A stretch of DNA of 64,000 bases from Paragordius varius (lineage: Eukaryota; Nematomorpha), in NCBI GenBank assembly GCA_964247055.1, contig OZ176051.1:5022001-5086000 (forward strand), read 5' to 3'. Numbering within the stretch: position 1 is the stretch's first letter; every line of letters starts with the position of its first letter. A model generated the notes under the pieces. The model worked only from the letters and a program-made list of their open reading frames with translations. It made no database searches and was not told the origin of the DNA. The position numbers were made by a program, and so were the translations under genes. Positions 26,747 to 38,145 of this stretch are shown in pieces.

Positions 26747-27874
26747 GGATAGATTGTATCATACTCTTATTTATACATCATAATTAAACGGAATTAATAC
26801 TCAATTCAATTGGTGTTGTTATTATGTGCACATCAGGATTTTAATTTAAAAAAATGCTAAATTATTTTTCCATTTGTATGATTATATTATTTGCTATTCG
26901 CATACATATATTTGATATTTTATAATAAATAAGCAACTAGTCATAAAATTGTTTTTTTTTCAATGCTATGGTTCACCTAATATAAATTTATGTTTTAAGT
27001 TAATTTTGCGATATAGGGGTAAAGTATATTTGAATAATTTTTATCCATTATTGAATCACTTATTTTATAACTATCCAAAAATATATATTTTACAATTTTC
27101 TTTTTAAATACTTTGTTTCTGTTTAATGGTTTATTTTCTAACAAATCTCTCTTTTTTATACAGGTAAGGGGGACTGCCTATTTTTTATCAGAAATCACAA
27201 AGTTTTGAACACTAGCCCAACTGGGGCTATTATGCGATATAATTCCACAATTAAATTAAATTGTACCATGCGTGAACACCAACAATATTTCTCTAATTAA
27301 GATATTACAGTAATAATTAAATTTATACGGACATAACGTAAAAGTATAAAGAGAAATATTTAAAGACAACTGTATTTTCTTAAATATTTAATGTATAAAT
27401 AATTATTTAAAATGCAAATTTTAAGAGATATGTATTAGTTAAACAATCAATTATATATTTTATAATTGGAAATAAATAATTTAGATTGGAAAAATTTAAA
27501 TTTGTAAAAAATATGGTTGTCTTTTGGAAAAAAATTTTGTCTTATATTATTAATTTTTGTCCATATAATGGCAATTTATAATTTTTAAAGGGGAATGTTA
27601 TTCTTGTTTTTAGAATCAGGACACGGCAAATATTTGATATAACCCTATTTTAAGGCCTTAAGCTGGTTTCATCATAGCCAGTGTATTTTGCTGCAAAATG
27701 GTCAAATTACTCGGTTTTCAAAATTTTCGCATCCATATTCTCAAACATATATTATAATAAATGAAAAGAAAATCAAAAATTAGCTATTGTCCCCATAATA
27801 TTGATTAGTTAGGTATCTTTCAATCGAATTAATCTATTTTATAATAGTAATTTTTCTGTGTGTGTGTAATCACA
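26747..27874. other. Tail-to-tail spacer between DPP8/9 and the unrecognised gene
   Basis: No gene is seen. It contains the DPP8/9 polyadenylation signal (26924-26929) and one MITE of family A (27304-27590). Confidence 0.7.
27304..27590. mobile_element. MITE family A, copy 2
   Basis: The left arm CAGTAATAATTAAATTTATA is followed by CGGACATAACGTAAAAGTAT. The right arm has ATATGGTTGTCTTTTGGAAA and TTTGTCCATATAATGGC. The arms are reverse complements with mismatches and there is no coding sequence. Confidence 0.6.
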
Positions 27875-30800
27875 TTAGGCCATACAATCAGCTAATTGGA
27901 AGCTTAATGTATGAACATTTAATGAATCAAATCCCGAAGGAATATTCCAAACTTCGGTATTAATGGCCAAAATGAATGCGTTTGGAGTTTGAGTGACAGT
28001 TCCATTCCCATACGTATTTTCAATCGAAAATTCTCTTTGTGAAATTCCGACCTAAAAAATTAGAATAAAACTAAAAATAATGAAATTAAAACATTTTAAC
28101 CATACATTTATGATTAGTTTTAAAAACTAAAAACTACACAAATAAAACATTTTAACAATACATTCATGATCAGTTTTAATTAAATATGTTAGGAAATATA
28201 AAACACTAGATATACCAATTTAAACCATAAATGTCCATTTTAAAAAATCCTTTATAATTTTTAATCGTCAACTTTAAAATGTTTATAATGTGCTCGGTTC
28301 GGCGCAGTTTGAGGCTAAGAGGTATAAAACAAACCATGCCCGCTTTGCATAAAAATCTTTGCCAACCCGAAATATATCTTAAATATTTATTCATACCTGC
28401 TCAATAACAGATTAAATTGGAGGTGATATAAATGTAAAATAATATTTTAAAAGACGTTTAGTTGAAAATTGCTTTAACTGACCGGGGGTAGTTTTATAAA
28501 CTGTTCGAATATCTTAAAAAATATTTGAGGTATTAAACCGAATTTAATATCCTTGTTTTAGCCTTTTAGGCGCATCATTAACTTTTTTTAAAAAAATGTA
28601 AAATTGAAAAAAATCCCCATCTCAAACCTTTTCGCCTCCATTTTTTTCTTTAAATTTTTATATCTGGCTAAACAATAGGCAAATTTATGTATATTAGGTT
28701 TAGAATATCTTGGATAAATTAAGTAAGCTTTCAAGTTGCATTTTACCAGCAAATAATTTATATTGAAATCAACTGTTTAGTTCATTTGTGATTTGCAGCT
28801 GTCTAATTTATATTCTAATACAAGATTTTTAAATACAGAAGTACATTGATAATTAAATTTTAACTTAAAGAACTCAAAACAATAGCTCCAAGACTGATCT
28901 CAGGGATAATACCTCAATATGTCATCGCGCACTAAAAAGTGAAAGGGTCATGAAGTGTTAAAAATCGTCCAAAAATATATAAGACATTCAAAACGCACTA
29001 TAGTATAATTGTTTGTGGTTCAATATAAGTGCCTAAATGTAGATCTGCAGGGCGAATTCAATTTTTTGAATTGTCCAAGTCGAGTCGATGATTAAAGAGG
29101 TATTTATTCGAGCATTTGATATTGTATTGATTACATAATGTAGGTTTTATATAAGTCATAATGATTGAAATAAAATTAAAAAGGAAATAAAATAAAAATA
29201 CCAATTTTTTTTAACATTTTTTGGGAAACAAATTTATTTTTAGTTATCTAATCTACGGTTTAATCGGCACGCCAACAGCTAAAATCGCTCTTAACATCGA
29301 TTAAATGTTTGCAATCGCGCAACTTGATGACTTAAAATGGTAACACACTGAACCGCGGCTTTTAAAATTTTTACTATCAAATAAAATATTATTCGCTATG
29401 TTGAAAAATATACCAATTGTTTATCGTGATAAGTGCAATTCAACTCAAGATATGGTAAAATGCTCGCAAACGAAGCATTCTTTTCGCCTTCGGCTACATT
29501 AGCGGGGATTTGAAGGTAACACAAAGTAGGCTCATATGAAATAGAATCAGGAATTGCATCAAGACTCAACTATAATTGTTGATAATGAATTAAATTTTTG
29601 TTAAAAATATTTATCTTAAAACTGTTTTTATCTCCAAATATTGGTATTTTCTCACATAGATATTAACTTACACGTGATTGTATGATAGGGCCCGAGATTT
29701 TATAATTCTTTGCAAACCAAATTATCTGCAGAAGAATATTTCCAGCATTTGTAATTTTCGTATTTGTTTTCAATTCTTTCACAGCATTCCAAAAAATTTG
29801 ACCCTTTTCATTGCGTTTCAAATCGACATCTCCGCTATTTATCAATCAGATTTAAAAAAATTATGTCATATTAAAAAATGTTTAAAACACTAGAAAAGTA
29901 TAGGAAAACTTTGGATTTTTATTGCAATGAATTGGATTATATAGTTTAAATTAATATATCAATATTTTCAAAGTATTAAAAATTGCATTATTTATTGCAG
30001 GGTGATTTTTCAGATATCTAACGCTTAAATAATTTAATGATAACAAACATTTCAAGCAAATATCAAGATTGATTCAAAATATATTTACTACATAGCTAAT
30101 ATAACTCGCCATATTATATATTTACTACTACACCCTTATTACGTAATACCAGATATACCATTTACACTTCAAGAGTGTCCTTGAACAATTCAAGTTGGTC
30201 CTTGAACAATTCAAGTTGGTCCTTGAACAGTTCAAGTTGGTCCTTGAACAATTCAAGTTGGTCCTTGAACAGTTCAAGTTGGTCCTTGAACAATTCAAGT
30301 TGGTCCTTGAACAGTTCAAGTTGGTCCTTGAACAATTCAAGTTGGTCCTTGAACAATTCAAGTTGGTCCTTTAACTTTTTTGTTTTGTTTTTAACTTTTA
30401 TCAATCAAATCGAAAATAATTCGTCTATTTTATTGTTTTAACCTATTTTCTATTATTTAACATAAATTTTAAATCGATATCAACTTTTAATCTTTGAAAA
30501 ACCGTATATATTTATTAATTTCTTAAAATAAATTTAGATATTTATAAGATTTTAACACGAAATGAAAAAATATATAAGTTTTCTGGGTTATTAATTAAAA
30601 TTTTTCATTAAAAACATTTAAAAGTCAATAATTTTGTTCAATTGAAAAAAAAATAGTTTTAAACAAAAAAAGTGGTTTTTCAATAAACATTTTATTTTTA
30701 AATGAATAAATATATAATAAATAAAGAAAATTAGGTTAATAAATAATTAAATAAAAAAATAAATGCAAAAATTATGGTTAAATCAAAATTTATAAATTTT

Positions 30801-33800
30801 AAGGACCAACTTGAACTGTTCAAGGACCAACTTGAATTGTTCAAGGACCAACTTGAATTGTTCAAGGACCAACTTGAATTGTTCAAGGACCTACTTGAAC
30901 TGTTCAAGGACCAACTTGAATTGTTCAAGGACACTCTTGAAGTGTAAATGGTATAACATAGAAAAACGCCTTTTACAGCGAAGCACAAAAGATCTAGTTC
31001 TAGTATTTGTGTTAAATATAAGTTTGTGCATTAAATTATTTTTGATTAAATTTATGTTAATATAAGTGTAAATAATAATCTAAAAAAATATATTTGATAT
31101 ACAAAGCTAGATTTTTTACCTGAGAACACTATTGTCCAACAATTGATGAAGCTGATAACTTCCAGATTTTTTAACAATTTTGCAAATGTTAACTAATATC
31201 ACATTTATTTGAATAATATATAAAGTTTCCAAATAAATAAGAATATATAAAAATGTGTTTTACCATTGGATTGCCCAGTTTTGCATGAACGTTCTAATAA
31301 ATTAAATAATTTTTTTGAAAACCAATTCACAATTTCGAATTTGAGTGTATCAAATATCGGAAAAATGTTCTAAATTAATTAAAGATAACTTAACTGAAAT
31401 TGCTTTAAATATATAATTTACGTAAGTAATTGCAGTTGCGGCCTAGTTTATATCTTAGGGTGTGTCGGGTCCCTTTTACATTGGTATCAAGGGGTGATTG
31501 TTTGATCGACATGACTTTATAAATAAAAGCATAAATTTTGGAATCCTTCATCAGGAGAGTGTTTGTTTTCAAATCGGTCACTTCAATTTCAACTCCATAG
31601 TTCGTTTGATAAACTAACAACTGTCGCGTTTTAAATTAATTAATTAATTAATTGAGGTGTACATATGAAATTTTATGTGTGACAATTAAAATATGGATAA
31701 TAACTGTATACAACTTTTATGATTAGTGTGCCGAATTATATACAGCATGAGTAAAAAGATTATAATTATTAAACATTTCCAGAAAAATGATATTGGTTTA
31801 AAGTTGGTGCACGGGAATAAGAACCGTATTTTTAGCTTTTTTGTGCTTTGGGCCAATAATTATCTTTGGGGAAAATAAAAAACTAGATTAATTATTTTTC
31901 GCTAATCTTCATTACATTTTCTTAGCAAACAACTCCTATTAACAGAGTATAGATTAGAGGAAAATTTTAATATTACGCTAAAAACTTAATTTATAATATG
32001 TAAAAATTGAAATTTTATGGACAAAATGTAAAAATATGAAAACAAATATTTTTTTCTAAAAGACAACCATATTTTTAAAACTTGATTTTTTATAAATATA
32101 ACTCATTGTTTTTAACAATGTGTGATATATAAATGTCAATTGGTAAAACAATTAATTGTGTTTTCACGATTGTAATTAAATTTTTTATATAACAAAAATT
32201 AAGGTTATATATAAAAAGTATGGTTGTTTTGTGAAAAAAATCGTCTTTATATTTTTACGTTTTTTCCGTATAATTTCAGTTTATACTGTAAGTATTACCC
32301 TGATTATTTTACATCGCATACTAAAAATCATGAAAAAACTATTTATGTGGTTAACAAGGGTGTCCAATTCAAATAGCTTCATGGGTCGCATTTTCGACTT
32401 AAAAATCTCGGCAGGCCTGCATACACAAATAACACTATAAACATAAAACTATGTTTAGGAAACAGTAAAAATTGAAATTAAATGAACAAAACATAAATAT
32501 AAAGACATTTTTTTCAGAGGACAATTATTTTAACCTTCTAAAAAATATTTTACAATCATAAAATACATAATTGATTGTCTTAGCAAATTATATTATATCT
32601 ATTTCATATTTTGCAATTCAAAACAATCGTTATTTTTTTAAAAACAATAAGATTTTAAAAATATGGTTGTTTTTTGGAAAAAAAAATTTTTTTATTTATA
32701 TCTTTATGTTTTGTCCGTATAATTTTAATTTTAAAGTAGTTAATAAATATTAACTACTTTTATGCTGAAATTTGGAAATGTTTTTGAATTTTAATTCTAA
32801 CACTCGCATATTTTAACCAATAAACACAAGCTGGTTATCTTAACGGGTTTGGTCCAAGTATGTGAATTTAAATCATGAAAAAAGCCCATTTTTTTTGGTT
32901 ATAAAACAATGACCCGTAGAATACATAAAAGACAAAAATGTGTTAATGTTTAATGGTATATCTTTTTTATGCCAAAAAATTATTTGCTTATTTAATTTTA
33001 CGGCAATACATATTTGCTTTAAAAATATCTCAATAACGATTCAAAAAAGTTAATATACCGATTTTCCAACAGTGGTCATATTGATGCATTCATTTTTTTG
33101 ACCCCTTGTCATAAAACACACTACGGTAGGGTTTGGATTATCTACGCTAGAAACAACCAACTAAAAAATAAAAATATAACCCACATATAAAATATATATA
33201 TAATTCTTTAAAAATGAATTTCAGCCCCCAAGTAATTTTTCGAAAAACGGTACTGATTATATTGTTTTTGGGGATAAATTCCCAATAAATATATGTATTA
33301 TAGCCAAATATTTCAAAAAAATGAATTGGTAAAAAATTTATAATACAGTATGCATTTTAATGGTTGCTTATTTCACAGTCAACACAGCAAGGTATGGAAA
33401 AAAGAAAGGAAATAATTATTTATTCAACATTTTGTTGTTTTTTCCATACACTGCTTGCTGTGTTGCAAATTTCCCTACTATAGTGTGAAATAAGCAACCA
33501 TTAAAAAGCATACTGTATATGATTTTATTTTAAAATTAAAAAATACTTTTAATATATTTATAATTGGCAAACAAAAAAGAAAAAAATAGAAATCAATAAT
33601 TTTGGATAGTTATATTAAATGTATGGTCCGGTCAGTTCTATTATGATTTATGGCCGTGACTACATATGTGAACATCATATACGATCGCCTGAAATTAAAG
33701 TGCAAATAAATTATAGATGTATATATATTTTCCAGTTTGGATAATATTTTAGATTTATCTATAACAGTGAATTATTTCGTTTTGGATTTGATAGAGCATT

Positions 33801-36800
33801 TCAAGTTTATGCATTTTTTATAAATAACATGTATTATTTAAAATAAAGTGTGGTGTTTGTGCAATTTTGTTAAACAATATTTTTAACAAACGGCCTGTTG
33901 AGGCACAATTAGGCGGTAAAACCTCTCTAGAAATGCTAATAAAATATATTTCAAATTCATATTTTTATTGTTAAATATATTGTTAAACTTTTCCATAAAT
34001 TTCATAAAATACGCTAATAACCCATGAGCTAATCCATAAACCCCACTAAAATATACAGACATGTATTATACATTTGTATTACCATTTGCACTTCAAGAGT
34101 GTCTTTGCACTCTTCAAGTTGATCCTTTAACATTTCAAGTTGGTCCTTGAACACTTCAAGTTGGTCCTGGAACATATCAAGTTAATCCTTTAACATTTTT
34201 CGTATTGTTAACTTTTATCAATCAAATTGTGTTTCATTCAAACAATTTTAAACATATACTTTAAAAATATCAAGTTTTAATCATTCAATATATCTTTAGT
34301 ATCTTATTAAATATTTTCATATTAATAAAATTTTTACACGTTAATCAAATTTGTTTAATGAATTATTTACAATTTTATGTTAAAACATTTATAAGTTAAT
34401 ATTGTTAAAATGGAAAAAATTAGTTTGAAATAAAAAAGTAATTTTCGTTTAAATCTGTTTTTTAATGAATAATAAAAAAAATAGGTTAAAAAACAATAAA
34501 ACAAAAAAATACAAAAATTATGATCAAATCTAAATTAAAATTTTAAGGACCAATTTGAACTGTTCAAGGACCAAAGTGTTCAAGGACATTGAAGTGAAAA
34601 TGGTATAGTATATGGTAGTATAAATCACATATCGGAATATTATTTTTATCAACTTTCAAAACTTTCTTTAACCCTATGATATGGCAGAGTATGATTTTGC
34701 ATAAATAAAAATTTAAATTTAAAGCAGCAATATAAATACATCACTATCAAAATCGATTTGGTCGATCTCTCTTCGATTTTTTATGCATTTTTCATGATTG
34801 ACCCAACGAATAGCATCAATTTTAGCATGTTCCACGCGATAAAGATCAAACAGCATCTTGTTTTCCATACGTGCTTCAGGGCTAACAAATATTTCTGGTG
34901 CTTGAACATGCCAATATACACCCGTTTTGTTGCGGTTCATTGTGAATATAGTAGGTACACTACAAAAATAAATGTTTATTAATATATTTCATTTTACTAA
35001 CATCATTGTTCATTATATAATTTCCCTGAAATTATATATTCAGATTCATTTCTCTAGTGTCTAAAACAAGGGTACCCTAAACTAGATTTGGGCTCCATTC
35101 GAAACATATATGGGCGTTTGAAATTTATAACCATGCAAAAAATTACTAACATAATATAAATAATATTTATTTCACCAATTTTGGCCAGTTCGTTGCCAAA
35201 ACTAAAACTTATTCAAAAAATTTGTTTAAAAAATATAATTCTAAAATTATGTTTTATAAATAGCATAGCAAACTATGTATGTAATTATTTGGTATAATTT
35301 AATGCGGACCTATCAAAGGGCCGCAGGCGTCTTGATAATAATATAATCAATTTCCCGAAAAATATTATGAAAGATTTCTCCTGCCAATAGTCCACGATAA
35401 TAAAAATAATATTAAATAAGGTATTATTTACCGTTATTTGTTAAAGGTAGTATCTATAAAATAGTGCTATAGCCTTTTCGTAATTCAAACTCTGACATAC
35501 TCATAGGCATAATGTAATTCTTACCCTTTAATCGATTTATATTTTTTATTACAATTAAATTAATTAATGAGAAAAATTTAAAATTTAGCAAAATTAGATA
35601 AAAACGCAAAAACCAAGCCTATAATTTTTATAAAAAAGTCAATAGTTTTATTAATATCCGCTTTTGGCGCTAATGCATGACCGTAACTATAACGCTTTTA
35701 AAAATAATCAGACAATTTAAAACATCTGTTTATACGCATGTAAAAAAATTTAGAATTTAAGTTTTAATTTTTTTTATTTTTTATTTATATTGAAAGATGG
35801 TATAGTAATAAGTGGACTCGTACACTACGGGCATGAGTAAAGTACACCCCAAAGATTTTTAATCTTCACTGTTGGTCCTAAATAGGCGAAGCTTCTCGGG
35901 GCCAGTTATAAAATAATATATTTAATCTTGAAAGGGAACGGACGACTTTAAACATAATTTTATCATTAAAATATATTTAATCTTTTTAAAAAAACAAACT
36001 TAGAATACAACTTCTTTTATATTAAACGGACGTATTAGGATTCGCAGGTCAAAAATCAACTAAGTATGACAAAACTATGTATGCTCTTTGAAAAGGTGAT
36101 TATTTATTTTTTAATGTTTAATCATTTTTAAAAGCTGTCTTACTTTTTAATAATTTAAAAGCAAAATGATAAAAAGAATTGCTTTTTTCATTGGATACAG
36201 TGATTGCCGAACTTTGTTTAAGTAAAAAATATAGCTAATATATCACATTCGTCCCTTTTTACCCCTTAAACGTTTTTATAATTTATATGTGCTCTAACAA
36301 AACATTATGTCAATATTTGGGTAGTGAATGAATAATTGATGACTTGTATTATATTGAATGTAAAAATTGGCCTTTGTTTTAAATGATGTAACTCAAATAT
36401 TTAAACCAGGGATGTCCAAGACAAATGACTTCGGGCCGCATTTGATATATATTTATACTTAAATTTAAAGGTATTACAGTTTTTTCTAGTACGTTACCTG
36501 TTGGATATACTTATTGAGAAAATTTGTTTAAGAAATATAAATTTTACGAAGATTTTGTTCCCATTTTTTGCAAACCATGGATTTACAAATTTTTTGCGGG
36601 CGTCTCATGGACACCCCTGCTTTAAACGATAATGGATGGCAATTTAAGTTTTAAAAATATAAAACAATGATTTTAATATGACATGAAAAAGGTTATAATA
36701 CCTTTGCATAAAATTAGGTTTTTCCACATATTCGCCAAACACTTGCTCAAACGTATAATTTTTTAGCTCCTCCGATTTAATAAAGCTGCATCCATATTTA

Positions 36801-37151
36801 GCTAAATATATTAATTGTGCATGATTATTTTATTATAAAAATTAACATTTAAATACTTTTTGTAAATAATTATAATTTCAATCACGACAATGTGATATGG
36901 TAAATTTCGGGGGTCAAAATGCATCACAAATGATAACATAAAAAGTTATATTATTTTAAAAATCAAATTTCAATGAAAATAAATCGGTATCACAGAATAT
37001 TTATATTTCGATTAAATATTTTTTTTTCGATTTAAAATCAGGATTCCGCCATATCTTAAATAAATAAAGAGCCATACCCCTTTTCTGCCCAGATTGAGAT
37101 TTGCAATGACAAAATAATCCAATTAAAATCACAGAGGCAAAAATTTTCATT
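27875..37151 (-). CDS. Unrecognised, probably secreted protein
   Basis: I do not recognise this gene. Supported exons: 36801-36702, 34959-34740, 33160-33059, 31620-31422, 31293-31264, 31158-31120, 29834-29672, 29569-29414, 28051-27875. Most join in frame (for example YHDKQL to VGISQREFS), with good GT/AG sites and GTAAGT after 29672. A 5' exon at 37151-37078 would encode a strongly signal-like ASVILIGLFCHCKSQSGQ and joins in phase to the 36801 exon. However, its only nearby ATG is one base out of frame across a run of six T. The join from 31422 to 31293 is also one base out of phase, although exons 31293, 31158 and 29834 agree with each other. The visible sequence (about 390 aa) has scattered cysteines and N-glycosylation-like sites (NKT, NMT, NCT, NGT) and no obvious membrane helix. 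It is transcribed in the same direction as AP2A. A missed micro-exon, or sequence errors, could explain the frame problems. Confidence 0.6.
28490..28880 (+). repeat. Dispersed repeat family 2, copy 3
   Basis: Shares TTCGAATATCTTAAAAAATA, GCATTTTACCAGCAAATAA, GAAATCAACTG and the terminal TGATAATTAAATTTTA with 11870-12330. It lies in the last intron of the unrecognised gene. Confidence 0.55.
30156..30953. mobile_element. MITE family B with 21-bp tandem-repeat ends, copy A
   Basis: Terminal inverted repeats begin TACCATTTACACTTCAAGAG and are flanked by TA on both sides. Inside the left end are nine to ten tandem 21-bp units (about 30174-30375) of the form CCTTGAACAATTCAAGTTGG plus T. The right end (30803-30945) has about six inverted units. 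Each unit contains the palindrome CTTGAA-CAA-TTCAAG. The centre is A+T-rich and non-coding. The open frames through the arrays are by-products of the 21-bp period. Confidence 0.8.
31997..32290. mobile_element. MITE family A, copy 3
   Basis: The left arm TAAAAATTGAAATTTTATGG runs on to AAAGACAACCATATTTTT. The right arm has AAGTATGGTTGTTTTGTG and CCGTATAATTTCAGTTTATA. No coding sequence. Confidence 0.55.
32362..32440 (+). mobile_element. hAT-like left-end relic
   Basis: CAAGGGTGTCCAATTC followed by ATGGGTCGCA resembles the left end of the hAT MITE at 36407-36619. No matching right end is found, and a family A MITE begins just downstream. Confidence 0.35.
32462..32737. mobile_element. MITE family A, copy 4
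   Basis: The left arm CAGTAAAAATTGAAATTAAA continues to AACAAAACATAAATATAAAG. The right arm has AATATGGTTGTTTTTTGG and TTTGTCCGTATAATTTTAAT. Confidence 0.55.
33346..33515. mobile_element. 170-bp MITE with TA target duplication
   Basis: The ends CAGTATGCATTTTAATGG and CCATTAAAAAGCATACTG are inverted repeats, flanked by TA on each side. The inner halves (TTGCTTATTTCAC and CAACACAGCAAG...) also pair, so nearly the whole element folds into one hairpin. Tc1/mariner-type. It sits upstream of the 33160 exon, in intron 3 of the unrecognised gene. Confidence 0.75.
34080..34605. mobile_element. MITE family B, copy B
   Basis: Same architecture as 30156-30953 but shorter. The left end is TACCATTTGCACTTCAAGAG with about four units; the right end is degenerate. 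The TA duplication survives only on the right. Confidence 0.7.
35035..35340 (+). repeat. Possible degraded hAT-like relic
   Basis: AAGGGTACCCTAAACTAGAT...GGGCTCC at one end and GGGCCGCAGGCGTC at the other recall the GGGCCGCA and CGGGCGTC words of the hAT MITE at 36407-36619. No clear target duplication. Confidence 0.3.
36407..36619. mobile_element. hAT-type MITE
   Basis: The ends CAGGGATGTCCA and TGGACACCCCTG are inverted repeats typical of hAT elements. The flanking octamers ATTTAAAC and CTTTAAAC match at 7 of 8 positions, as expected of an 8-bp target duplication. It contains GGGCCGCA but no coding sequence. It lies in intron 2 of the unrecognised gene. Confidence 0.75.
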
Positions 37152-37940
37152 GGGGGTTTTTAAGTGCAAAAAAGACAAAATAAATGCTTTAAATTTGCAA
37201 AGTGAAAATAGATTAAAATAGAAATTTGTAAATATTTGCTTAAAACAGGTCTGTATATGTGACACAAAACTGGTTGTCATGTTTGACAATTGTTATATAT
37301 AATACTTAAGGGGTTAGTTCTTATTGACTTAAATTACAAATGAGTATTAATTAACCAGCCTATGATACTTTATAGCCAAAAAATATACTCTGTATTTTGT
37401 CTCTAAACCCAAAAAATAAAAATATTCAATATTGTAAATATACATTAACGATTATATCTGATTCATCTGAAGTAAAACAGTTTATGTTTTACTACATAAA
37501 ATAAGCTTTGGCTTGGATCATTAAAGATTTACAAAAATATAGAGTAAATAGAAAATTATTGTATAAAAATGGTGAAACTCAAATAAATGTTTTGTAAATC
37601 AAGTATGACACCAAAGGGTTTATAATTAATTTTAGAGTAAGCCACACTATTTATCGGGCTATTTTTGTCCACATACATCATGCCATATAAATTTAAAATT
37701 AAATATATTATTTATTGTGTAAAATATTTGCAATATAACCATGTATAATAAAAATAATAATTATAAATTATTCAAAAGGAAACACCAGAGATACAAACCA
37801 TCTATGTATATGTGAAATACACAGTTATCAAGTGCAAAAAAAGTTTTGTGTGCAGTGTAAAAATGTATAAGGATCATTCATGTACAATTTGATATATTTG
37901 TTGGCTATATGCAAAAATTATTGATAAAATATGAAGTTGT

Positions 37941-37979
<39 letters not shown>

Positions 37980-38145
37980 TTATTAAAAATTAACTAATCA
38001 AATTTATGTTAGTAACAGCAGTAAAATAATAATTATAAGTGGTCTAAAGAAAAAACTTGTACATATTGTAATGTAAAATGCCGCATATATAAAACTACCA
38101 TGATTAAGCAAAAAAACGGGGGGGGGGACAACAAATTTTTTTTGT
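37152..38145. other. Spacer between AP2A and the unrecognised gene
   Basis: Both neighbours are read leftwards, so this holds the AP2A 3' flank and the promoter of the next gene. It contains an (AT)n run (37944-37975), an AATAAA on the minus strand (complement of 37979-37984) about 160 bp past the AP2A stop, and a run of about ten G near 38118-38128. No exon is seen. Confidence 0.6.

Noticed and set aside
28206-28394. Minus-strand open frame as an extra exon of the unrecognised gene
   Set aside because: The exons ending at 29414 and starting at 28051 already join in phase 0 with a sensible protein, and this frame has poor boundaries.
30128-31065. Open frames made of NCSRTNL or LELFKDQ heptads as a coiled-coil protein
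   Set aside because: The 21-bp period keeps several frames open on both strands, and the arrays are the inverted ends of a MITE. No splice or start context.
27875-37151. Identification of the unrecognised gene as a tectonic or TMEM231-like ciliary protein
   Set aside because: Short resemblances (an MQ..A...Q / SGDVDL stretch) do not extend to neighbouring exons, and no membrane helices are seen.
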